DNA of 27,014 bases, from NCBI GenBank assembly GCA_007132685.1, contig SLOC01000022.1, positions 1 to 27,014 of the forward strand, in the 5' to 3' direction. Source of the DNA: Candidatus Saccharimonadota bacterium (GTDB taxonomy: Bacteria; Patescibacteriota; Saccharimonadia; Saccharimonadales; SLHW01). How positions within the stretch are numbered: position 1 is the stretch's first letter; the number at the start of each line of letters is the position of its first letter. The notes beneath the pieces were generated by a model. The model was not told the origin of the DNA and ran no database searches. It was given only the letters and a program-made list of their open reading frames with translations. Shown in pieces: positions 1 to 6,696 of this stretch. Position numbers and translations under genes: made by a program.

Positions 1-1045
1 AAAGCTGCTTTTTCATATTTGCAACCGAAGCGAGTTTATCAACATCTTTATCGGTGTAGCGCTCAATCAGCCCTCTGAAGACTAATTCATCGAGGTAGGA
101 TTTCTCAGTATGTTTTTTTGGTACCTCAAATTTTGGCAACAGGATATTGCCTAGGTCGAGTTCAACATGGCAGCGATTCGCTACTTCTTTAGTGTTGCGT
201 ATGACATCGGGATGCGTCTTACCCCAGCGCTCGATAATCTTGTTCGGTGACTCTACGTGCAAAGGGAACTCCTTGAGGCTCATGCGCTTCTCGTCAGAAA
301 GATACGAATTAGTGCCGATGCAAAGCAGAACCTCGTGCGCTTCTTGGTCCTCATGGCGTAGGTAATGCGCATCAGACGTTACCACCGCTGAGATCTCCAA
401 CTCTTCTGCAACACTAAGCACCAGTTCGTTAACTTGCCTTTGTTCCTCGCTACACATCTCGTGGTCCGGGTGTCCATGATCTTGCACTTCGAGATAGTAT
501 CGATCGCCGAACACTTTCTTATACCAGCGGGCAATCTCTAAGGCTCCTTTATGGTCGCCATTTTTTGCCGTGCTACCAATTTCACTCCCCATACAGCCAC
601 TTAGGGCAATGATTCCTTCGCTGTACTTTTCTAAGAGGTCTCTGTCGACCCTGGGGTGGTAATAAAATCCATCAAGATGCGCGATTGAGCTCAATTTCAT
701 AAGGTTTTTATACCCAGTATTGTTCATCGCTAAGAGGATAAGGTGAAAACGAGCTTTATCTTTCTGAGGGTCTTTGTCCGTATGCTTACGAGCAGCTACG
801 TACGTCTCAATGCCAATGATTGCTTTTAGTTCACGGGCCTTGGCTTCTTTATAGAATTCAACCGCTCCCGAAAGCGTGCCATGGTCGGTAATAGCGCACG
901 CTGTCATACCCTGTGATTTGACGTGATCCAGTAGATCGCCAACGCGACTCAGGCCATCAAGCAAACTATACTCGGTATGATTGTGCAAATGCACAAAGTC
1001 TTCGCGAGTCATTTGCGACTGATATTCACCTGACTTCTTAGACAC
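1..1045 (-). CDS. dnaE: DNA polymerase III alpha subunit, N-terminal part (runs off window)
   Basis: This is the replicative polymerase catalytic subunit; about 348 codons are visible and the 3' part lies beyond base 1. The visible part is the PHP domain. The segment HNHTEYSLLDG near residue 20 carries the HxH metal motif, followed by ITDHGTLSGAVEFY, a YYHPR stretch, LSGCMGSE and SDAHYLRHED, the usual DnaE PHP landmarks. The start is taken as GTG at 1043-1045 because GAGGGGAG sits six bases upstream; an in-frame ATG at 1010-1012 has no comparable site. The gene appears to be its own transcription unit, with a promoter overlapping the end of the upstream small gene. The family call is secure; dnaE rather than polC is inferred because the PHP domain begins near residue 15 with no preceding OB or exonuclease domain. 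Confidence 0.95.
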   Translation of the reverse strand, partial: MSKKSGEYQSQMTREDFVHLHNHTEYSLLDGLSRVGDLLDHVKSQGMTACAITDHGTLSGAVEFYKEAKARELKAIIGIETYVAARKHTDKDPQKDKARFHLILLAMNNTGYKNLMKLSSIAHLDGFYYHPRVDRDLLEKYSEGIIALSGCMGSEIGSTAKNGDHKGALEIARWYKKVFGDRYYLEVQDHGHPDHEMCSEEQRQVNELVLSVAEELEISAVVTSDAHYLRHEDQEAHEVLLCIGTNSYLSDEKRMSLKEFPLHVESPNKIIERWGKTHPDVIRNTKEVANRCHVELDLGNILLPKFEVPKKHTEKSYLDELVFRGLIERYTDKDVDKLASVANMKKQL

Positions 1046-1110
1046 GAATCACTCCCCTCTCATCCATACGTCACTCCACGTAGCAGAAGCTGTTAACAAA
1101 TCGTTTTTGT

Positions 1111-1137
1111 ATTATAGCGTATCTGTCGGCTCATCAA
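1111..1137 (-). promoter_or_regulatory. Putative dnaE promoter
   Basis: A consensus TATAAT (1111-1116) overlaps the stop codon of the 96-aa gene, with TTGATG (1132-1137) upstream at a short 15-bp spacer. Predicted initiation near 1104 gives a leader of about 60 nt that contains the GAGGGGAG site. The -10 is strong and the spacer is short, so this is moderate evidence. Confidence 0.45.
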
Positions 1138-1402
1138 TGGCTCGATCGATATTCTCAATAATCGGGCCGATGAATGGAATTGCCTCGAACAATGACAATA
1201 TCCATAGCAGTAAAGCCACGACTATTGTCGCTCCTATGATGCTACCCAAGCCCGTAAACACCCCCCGGAAGAAGGCCATTTTAAACACCCGCTTTTTATC
1301 GAAAAAGCCGGTTACAATAATTGACTCTATAGCTCGACCGAGCTGTTCATAATCGACTTTTTGTAGTGGTTTTTGCTTTGGTTTTTTGCTTTGCTCAGCC
1401 AC
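1112..1402 (-). CDS. Small membrane protein, DUF5665-like
   Basis: A 96-aa protein with a Lys-rich N-terminus, an amphipathic stretch (about residues 18-40) and one hydrophobic segment around residues 50-72 that contains FTGLGSIIGATIVVALLL. This arrangement resembles the short DUF5665 family common in candidate phyla and Firmicutes; the family call is from memory of the pattern. The start is GTG at 1400-1402, which overlaps the TGA of the upstream YtxH-like gene, so translation is probably coupled. It is the last gene of a three-gene cassette of small envelope proteins. The function is unknown, and a role in membrane or division stress is only a guess. Confidence 0.75.
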   Translation of the reverse strand: MAEQSKKPKQKPLQKVDYEQLGRAIESIIVTGFFDKKRVFKMAFFRGVFTGLGSIIGATIVVALLLWILSLFEAIPFIGPIIENIDRAIDEPTDTL

Positions 1403-1811
1403 GCTTAGTGTCTTTGGTTACGTACTCTTTGAGGTGCTTGATTGCTTTATCGGCTTCATCGATAGCTTGTTGCAGCTCTTTATCGCTGCTCTCACCTTCG
1501 TGAACAGCGCTTAGCATGCCCTTAGCCTTCTCCTTAACAAGTTTGGCCTGGTTAAGTGCCTCTTGGTATCCCTTCTTCGTCTTTGCAGATGCCTGATCGA
1601 CTTTTTTCTGACCTTTAGCAATAAGCTCTTGTAGTTCTGTGTGAGCTTTTTTCAGCTTCTTCTCTGCTTCGACCCGAGCTTTTACGGCAGCGTCTTTGAT
1701 GTCCTTACGAGTTTCCTTGCCGCTTTTTGGTGCGGTCAATATACCAGCGACATATCCAGCCGCAGCCGCTACTGCAGCACCGATTGCAAATTTACCTGCT
1801 TTTCTTGACAT
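1395..1811 (-). CDS. YtxH-like protein with N-terminal membrane anchor
   Basis: A 138-aa protein. Residues 1-28 form a glycine/alanine-rich membrane segment (AIGAAVAAAAGYVAGILTAP) followed by KSGKETRKDIKDAA, the hallmark of the YtxH/general-stress family. The rest (about 35-135) is a long Lys/Glu/Ala helix, probably coiled coil. An AAGGAGG site lies seven bases before ATG, inside the end of the upstream gene, and only two bases separate the two genes. YtxH proteins are linked to envelope stress in Firmicutes; the role here is inferred. Confidence 0.8.
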   Translation of the reverse strand: MSRKAGKFAIGAAVAAAAGYVAGILTAPKSGKETRKDIKDAAVKARVEAEKKLKKAHTELQELIAKGQKKVDQASAKTKKGYQEALNQAKLVKEKAKGMLSAVHEGESSDKELQQAIDEADKAIKHLKEYVTKDTKRG

Positions 1812-1813
1812 AC

Positions 1814-2086
1814 CTATTCCTCCTTATTTTTGGCTTTAGTATGCTTACTGCTGAAATGTTCAAATGCCTTGGCGACTAATTTACCGATGGCAATTGAACC
1901 AGATGCTTTCTTGAGTGCATCAGCAACTCCGTCCACTTTCCCCAAGACACTGTGAGTTGTCTCAGTGACTTCCTTCACCCTATTGGCAATTTGTATACAC
2001 TTGACTAATAAAATGATTCCTAGCAGTAAGAATAGGGCTAGGAAAATACTTAGCACGATAGTAAGAAATATTAGTGAGCTCTCCAT
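1814..2086 (-). CDS. Small membrane protein, DUF948-like
   Basis: A 90-aa protein with one strong N-terminal membrane helix (about residues 5-28, rich in Leu/Ile) followed by a helical soluble tail with VKEVTETTHSVLGKVDGVADALKKA. This resembles the DUF948 family that often precedes YtxH genes; the neighbour here is indeed YtxH-like. It is the first gene of the cassette. No Shine-Dalgarno is present; instead an extended -10 ends six bases before the ATG, so the mRNA is probably leaderless. The function is unknown. Confidence 0.75.
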   Translation of the reverse strand: MESSLIFLTIVLSIFLALFLLLGIILLVKCIQIANRVKEVTETTHSVLGKVDGVADALKKASGSIAIGKLVAKAFEHFSSKHTKAKNKEE

Positions 2087-2092
2087 GAACTC

Positions 2093-2101
2093 AGTATAGC
2101 A
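2093..2101 (-). promoter_or_regulatory. Extended -10 promoter, leaderless, for the small-envelope cassette
   Basis: TGC-TATACT read on the minus strand: TATACT at 2093-2098 with the TG extension at 2100-2101. Only GAGTTC separates it from the ATG at 2086, so the expected start of transcription falls on or next to the A of ATG. No convincing -35 was found, as expected for an extended -10. Confidence 0.6.
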
Positions 2102-2126
2102 TCACTTATCAAATGCTCGAGGCAGT

Positions 2127-3014
2127 TCAGGATATTTTTTTTAGATAGCGAGCAAAGTCGTCCTTGATGTCATCGTGTTGAAGCGCAAAATCAACCACAG
2201 TTTTGACGTAGTCAAGCTTGTTGCCCGTATCGTAATAACGGCCGTTTTTTATCTCCAACGCGAGCATCTCATTCCCAGCATCAATCATTTTTTGCATAGC
2301 GGTTTGGATATAAAATTCTTTGCCGTCTGGTAGCTCTTCTAGCGTATTATGTAAATAAGGGAACAGCTCTGGTGTAAGCACATACGCTGCAACGCTTGCT
2401 AGATCACTTGGCGCATCGGCCTTGCCAGGTTTTTCAACTATAGTTTCAACATTTATAAGTCCTGGCTCCAGTTCTTCGCCAGCAACAACGCCATATTTAT
2501 CAAAATCAGCGTCTTCTTTGATGCGAATACACGAGAAGATGCTCTTTTGTTCACGTTCATACATGTCGACCATCTGCTTAAAGCGTGAAGGGTTAGCCAC
2601 GATAAAGTCATCAGCAAACGCGTAGATAAACGGCTCATCGCCAACTAAATGTTCTGCGTTAAGTACAGGGGTCGCATTACCGTAGGGACCCTTTTGTCTA
2701 ATGTAGATGAAATTAGCTAGATCAGAAATCCCTTTTGTTTGGTTAAGCAGCTTGGTTTTGCCGGACTCCTTGAGGTTAATTCGCAAATCCGCGCTCATAT
2801 AATCGAAATGGTCTTCAATTGAACGTTTGTGATACCCGGTTACAATAATAATGTCCTCGATGCCAGCCTCAGCTAATTCCTCAACTATGTATTGGATGAT
2901 TGGCTTATCCACAAGCGGCAGCATTTCTTTCGGCATGGCTTTCGTTTGCGGTAAAAACCTGGTACCGAAACCAGCTGCTGCGATAACTGCTTTTTTGATT
3001 GGTTTGTTGTTCAT
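2127..3014 (-). CDS. galU: UTP--glucose-1-phosphate uridylyltransferase
   Basis: Makes UDP-glucose from UTP and glucose-1-phosphate for cell-surface polysaccharide or glycolipid synthesis; cytoplasmic. The 295-aa length matches the family. The N-terminal nucleotide-binding motif AAGFGTRFLPQTKAMPKEML (residues 13-32) is intact, followed by KPIIQYIVEE, IIIVTGYHKRSIEDHFD, the FADDF metal-binding region, and a GRYYDTGNKLDYVKT segment near the C-terminus. The start is ATG with AGGAGG seven bases upstream. It lies downstream of gatB with a 23-bp gap and is probably co-transcribed. GalU is preferred over RfbA/glucose-1-phosphate thymidylyltransferase by these motifs. Confidence 0.93.
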   Translation of the reverse strand: MNNKPIKKAVIAAAGFGTRFLPQTKAMPKEMLPLVDKPIIQYIVEELAEAGIEDIIIVTGYHKRSIEDHFDYMSADLRINLKESGKTKLLNQTKGISDLANFIYIRQKGPYGNATPVLNAEHLVGDEPFIYAFADDFIVANPSRFKQMVDMYEREQKSIFSCIRIKEDADFDKYGVVAGEELEPGLINVETIVEKPGKADAPSDLASVAAYVLTPELFPYLHNTLEELPDGKEFYIQTAMQKMIDAGNEMLALEIKNGRYYDTGNKLDYVKTVVDFALQHDDIKDDFARYLKKIS

Positions 3015-3037
3015 GACATTTCCTCCTGATGCTTTAT

Positions 3038-4510
3038 TTAAGTCAACTGTTTGGTAAGTAACTCTTTTACTTTGGCTGGGTTCGCTTTGCCGTGACTGGC
3101 CTGCATGACTTTGCCAACCAAAAAGCCAATTGCCTTCATTTCACCAGAACGCACGTCGTCGGCTGCTTCAGAATGATCGGCAATAACCTGATCGACTAGG
3201 CGAAGCAATTCTTTATCATCCGACACTTGGATATACCCTTGCTCGTCGGCGTACTTAGCAATGTTCCTCGGTTCAGCACCCGAGAAAAGCAAATCGTGCA
3301 ACAAGCCCTTGGCGTTCGTCGAGCTAAGCTTGCCGTCTGACTGCAGTCTTACCACCTCCTTATACAGCTCGCTGCGTCTGTTGAGCGGAAAAACGCTTAA
3401 GCGATTCAATGTCTTTTCATTGCTGCGTGCAGGAATCTCTACCTGGACCATTAAATTAGTAATGGAGCTGACTGCAGCATGCTCGAGTTCTTGGTCGACA
3501 AGAAGGTCGACGTAATCATTCTCATCCTCAACTTCCGCGCTCATTATAATCTCAATCTGCTCATTAGATAGGCCACGTTCACGTAACTGATCCCTGATAT
3601 TATCTGGCATTGGTGGCATAGATGCTGCAATGTCGTCGATATACTCGTCACTCAGATAGATTGGTGGTATGTCAGGCTCAGGGAAGTAGCGATAATCATG
3701 CGCCTCCTCTTTGCCGCGCTGGGAGACTGTACGTTGTTTTGCTTCATCCCACCCTCGAGTTTCCTGGATAATCGTTTCGTCTTTTTCAAGGAGTTCTGTT
3801 TGTCGTTGTATCTCATACTCGACAGCGCGCTCAACCGAACGAAAGCTGTTAAGGTTCTTCGTCTCTGTACGAGTGCCCAGCTTGTCCGTTGTGCTCACAG
3901 AGACATTTACGTCAAAACGCATATTACCGTGATAAAGGTCGGCATCGGATACACCAGCATAACGCATACGAAGATAGAGTTCACGTGCATAAGCTTTGGC
4001 CTCTTTGGCCGAGTGCATGTCAGGAGCAGAAACGATTTCCAGCAAGGGTGTACCAGCTCGGTTAAGATCAACTAGGCTGTACCCACCAACCTGTGGGTGT
4101 GTGCTCTTGCCAGCATCTTCTTCAAGGTGAGCTCGCTCAATCCGTACCATTCTCTCTTCTCCCTCTACGACAATCGGCACCTCACCACCTAGTATGATTG
4201 GGTGTGCTTGTTGAGTAATCTGATAGCCCTTTGGTAAGTCAGGGTAAAAATAATGCTTTCTATCAAATGCGCTAAATGTCTGGGGCTTCGAGCCAAGCGC
4301 AAAGGCTGCCTTACAGGCCAGATCAAGCGCTGATTGATTGAGTACAGGTAGTGCGCCTGGCATACCCAAGCAAATATGGCTCGTGTGTTCGTTTGGTTCA
4401 GCGTTTCGTGCGTCGTTATTCACTGGAGCAAACAACTTAGAAACAGTCTTTAGTTGTACATGACACTCAATGCCTATTGTTGGTTGGTAATTATTTGTCT
4501 TGCTGGCCAC
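3038..4510 (-). CDS. gatB: Asp/Glu-tRNA amidotransferase subunit B
   Basis: The GatB subunit binds misacylated Glu-tRNA(Gln) or Asp-tRNA(Asn), phosphorylates the acyl group and receives ammonia from GatA. The 490-aa protein shows GIECHVQLKTVSKLFAP at the N-terminus, FDRKHYFYPDLPKGYQITQ, the DLNRAGTPLLEIV segment, RFDVNVSVS, KNLNSFRSVERA and the HDYRYFPEPDIPP motif, then a C-terminal YqeY-like helical tail. The start is GTG at 4508-4510 with AGGAG nine to ten bases upstream; it lies within the last codons of the upstream membrane-protein gene (20-base overlap). The GatB call is secure. Whether the complex serves Gln, Asn or both cannot be told here. Confidence 0.96.
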   Translation of the reverse strand: MASKTNNYQPTIGIECHVQLKTVSKLFAPVNNDARNAEPNEHTSHICLGMPGALPVLNQSALDLACKAAFALGSKPQTFSAFDRKHYFYPDLPKGYQITQQAHPIILGGEVPIVVEGEERMVRIERAHLEEDAGKSTHPQVGGYSLVDLNRAGTPLLEIVSAPDMHSAKEAKAYARELYLRMRYAGVSDADLYHGNMRFDVNVSVSTTDKLGTRTETKNLNSFRSVERAVEYEIQRQTELLEKDETIIQETRGWDEAKQRTVSQRGKEEAHDYRYFPEPDIPPIYLSDEYIDDIAASMPPMPDNIRDQLRERGLSNEQIEIIMSAEVEDENDYVDLLVDQELEHAAVSSITNLMVQVEIPARSNEKTLNRLSVFPLNRRSELYKEVVRLQSDGKLSSTNAKGLLHDLLFSGAEPRNIAKYADEQGYIQVSDDKELLRLVDQVIADHSEAADDVRSGEMKAIGFLVGKVMQASHGKANPAKVKELLTKQLT

Positions 4511-4949
4511 TGTGCAGTGCTCCTATGTCACGTAATGCTTGCCGGAAACCGGTGAGTGCTTTCTTCGCATCTGCTTCTTTCAAGGGCTTCTCTGGTTGTT
4601 CAATTGTTTTCTTCGCCAGATTATGCGCAAACCACACCGCATCATTGTCACTAAGCTTCTTCTGAGCTGAGACAATTCTCTCACCAATCTTCTTACCCTT
4701 AAATCGACGTTGCCGTAGCGCCTCGCCCAATAATTTATCTGCTTGCTGCAAAGCTTCTGGCCACGTGTCCTTGTTTTTGCACAGTTTCTGCAGCTCGTTC
4801 CATTTCTCTTGGTACTTTTTCTGGTTTAATTTGCGAGGTATTTTCTTGTACATAAGAAACAGCAAAAAACCTACTATTACAAGTAACACGAAGCTAGCAA
4901 CTATTGTTACTTGCATTTCAAAGCTTGAATCTCTGAGCCAAGCAATCAT
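4491..4949 (-). CDS. Small membrane-anchored protein of unknown function inside the gat operon
   Basis: A 152-aa protein with a single N-terminal membrane helix at about residues 14-36 and a positively charged flank (KKIPRKLNQKKYQEK). A helical cytoplasmic domain follows with ALQQADKLLGEALRQRRFKGKKIGERI and a final LTGFRQALRDIGAL. It is not a known GatCAB component. The ATG overlaps the gatA stop as ATGA, and the gene overlaps gatB by 20 bases, so it is translated in step with the amidotransferase. I do not recognise a characterised family. The conserved-looking helical segment could be a protein-interaction domain, and a link between GatCAB and the membrane is possible but unproven. Confidence 0.8.
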   Translation of the reverse strand: MIAWLRDSSFEMQVTIVASFVLLVIVGFLLFLMYKKIPRKLNQKKYQEKWNELQKLCKNKDTWPEALQQADKLLGEALRQRRFKGKKIGERIVSAQKKLSDNDAVWFAHNLAKKTIEQPEKPLKEADAKKALTGFRQALRDIGALHSGQQDK

Positions 4950-6382
4950 TTAAGCGCCTCCTCTATTTCTTTCGCGTAGCCAAGCAACTTCCTATCATGG
5001 TTTTGGGGGGCGATGAGCTGTAAGCCAATTGGTAACTTATCTTCAGCCGTACCGGACGGCAAGCTGATCGCTGGTACACCAGTAAGGTTTGCGGCTACTG
5101 TCATAACATCCGATAGATACATTTGCATGGGGTCTTTAGTATTTTCGCCAATCTTAAACGCGGTGGTTGGTGCGGTAGGACCAATCAGCAAATCGTATTC
5201 TTCAAATGCTTGATTAAACTCGTTGATAAGTTTAGTGCGTACTTGCTGTGCTCGCCGATAGTACGCGTCATAAAACCCACTTGAGAGCACATATGTACCA
5301 ATCATAATGCGTCTCTTTGCCTCAGAGCCAAAACCTTCACTACGGCTCTTGGTGTACGCCTCTTCAAGGCTTTCAGCTTCGCTGCTGACGTGCCCATAAC
5401 GCTGACCATCATAACGAGCGAGATTACTACTGATTTCAGCTGGGCCAATCACATAATAGCAAGCAAGTGATAGCGGGAGCGAAGGAAGTGAAATCTCCTC
5501 TATGGTTGCGCCGAGTGCTGTCATTTTTTCGATTGCTTGCTTGGTCGCATCTTTAATCTCAGTCGGAAGCGACTCTGGGAAATACTCGGAAATCAATGCG
5601 ACCTTTTTCCCAGATAGACTAAATTCTTCAAGTTTAGTGTAAGGTTCTGCGGCGCGATCTATCGTTGTGCCATCCCACTCGTCCTTTCCTGCAGCGACGT
5701 CTACCACGAGCGCTGCGTCTGCAACGGAGCGAGCAAGCGGTCCGATAACATCAGTACTGCTCGCCATAGCAATGACCCCGTTTCTTGATAATAATCCGTA
5801 TGAAGGCTTCAGCCCTACAATTCCACAAAACGCCGCAGGCTGACGAATAGAGCCGCCCGTATCAGTCCCAAGCGCAAACGGCGCTAATTCCAATGCAACG
5901 GCTGCTGCCGAGCCGCCCGAAGAACCACCCGGAACCCGAGATTTGTCATGGGGGTTTTTGGTCGTAAACCAGTCGCTGTTTTCTGTGCTTGAACCATGGG
6001 CAAACGCGTCAAGATTTGCCTTGGCGACACATATGGCGCCTTCGGCCTCAAGTCGATCAATAACCGTAGCCTGGTAGGGTGCGTTAAAGTTGTTCAATAT
6101 GTTGCTCGCAGCAGTCGTCGCTCCGCCGAGTGTTAAGAAGTTATCTTTAGCGATAAACGGCACTCCAGCTAGTCGGCCAAGTCGTTCGCCTTGCTGCTGT
6201 CGAGCATCTATTTCTTTAGCTCGATCAAGTGCTCGCTCACGACATACCGAAATTATCGCCTTATACTCCTTGGCTTGTTCAATATAGCCGAATGAAGCTT
6301 CAACAAGTTCTTTAGCAGTCACCTTCCCAGATTGAACGTCCTGGGCAATTACGTCTAGCGGTTTCCATTTAGCACCGCTCAC
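4946..6382 (-). CDS. gatA: Asp/Glu-tRNA amidotransferase subunit A
   Basis: The amidase subunit releases ammonia from glutamine and passes it to GatB. The 478-aa length is normal. The Ser-cisSer-Lys triad is visible as Lys79 (FIAKDN), Ser154 (PGGSSGGSAA) and Ser178 (TDTGGSIR), the same numbering as I recall for the Staphylococcus aureus enzyme. Other landmarks are GLKPSYGLLSRNGV and the C-terminal NLTGVPAISLP. The start is GTG at 6380-6382, overlapping the gatC TGA (GTGA), which argues for translational coupling. The end overlaps the next gene as ATGA. Confidence 0.97.
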   Translation of the reverse strand: MSGAKWKPLDVIAQDVQSGKVTAKELVEASFGYIEQAKEYKAIISVCRERALDRAKEIDARQQQGERLGRLAGVPFIAKDNFLTLGGATTAASNILNNFNAPYQATVIDRLEAEGAICVAKANLDAFAHGSSTENSDWFTTKNPHDKSRVPGGSSGGSAAAVALELAPFALGTDTGGSIRQPAAFCGIVGLKPSYGLLSRNGVIAMASSTDVIGPLARSVADAALVVDVAAGKDEWDGTTIDRAAEPYTKLEEFSLSGKKVALISEYFPESLPTEIKDATKQAIEKMTALGATIEEISLPSLPLSLACYYVIGPAEISSNLARYDGQRYGHVSSEAESLEEAYTKSRSEGFGSEAKRRIMIGTYVLSSGFYDAYYRRAQQVRTKLINEFNQAFEEYDLLIGPTAPTTAFKIGENTKDPMQMYLSDVMTVAANLTGVPAISLPSGTAEDKLPIGLQLIAPQNHDRKLLGYAKEIEEALK

Positions 6383-6672
6383 GACAACACTCGCTTTACC
6401 TTAATGTAGCCATTCTCTGTTTCTGGCGTGTTCATAAATAGCTCGGTTTGCGAATAAGGCAGTTGGCGAATTTCGTCTGGCCGTGTCACGCTACGGAGTC
6501 CAGTCACCTGAGTGGTCGGTGTAAGCTTACTTACGTCGACCGACTGAAGCTCCTCAACATACGACAAGATAGTACTTATCTCTTGCTGGAACTGCACTAT
6601 CTCATCCTCGCTAAGTTCTAGCCGGGATAATTTGGCCAAATGTAATATATCTTCCTGTGTGAGCTTCGCCAT
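6379..6672 (-). CDS. gatC: Asp/Glu-tRNA amidotransferase subunit C
   Basis: The small GatC subunit wraps GatA and stabilises the GatAB complex. The 97-aa length is typical. Visible family features are the N-terminal LTQEDILHLAKLSRLELSED stretch, the helix with FQQEISTILSYVEELQ, the V(D/S)KLTPTTQV turn and the LRSVTRPDE segment. It is the first gene of gatC-gatA-orf-gatB-galU. No ribosome-binding site precedes the ATG; instead an extended -10 box ends eight bases upstream, predicting a transcript with almost no leader. Confidence 0.93.
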   Translation of the reverse strand: MAKLTQEDILHLAKLSRLELSEDEIVQFQQEISTILSYVEELQSVDVSKLTPTTQVTGLRSVTRPDEIRQLPYSQTELFMNTPETENGYIKVKRVLS

Positions 6673-6680
6673 TTCACTCT

Positions 6681-6689
6681 AGTATATCA
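6681..6689 (-). promoter_or_regulatory. Extended -10 promoter, near-leaderless, for the gat operon
   Basis: TGA-TATACT on the minus strand (TATACT at 6681-6686, TG at 6688-6689), eight bases before the gatC ATG. The element sits in the short gap after uvrB, so the gat operon can be started independently of uvrB. The -35 is weak. Confidence 0.55.
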
Positions 6690-6696
6690 AACGGTA

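Noticed and set aside
3698..4075. Open frame of 125 codons on the plus strand inside gatB
   Set aside because: gatB is continuous and well matched on the other strand, and this frame has no ribosome site.
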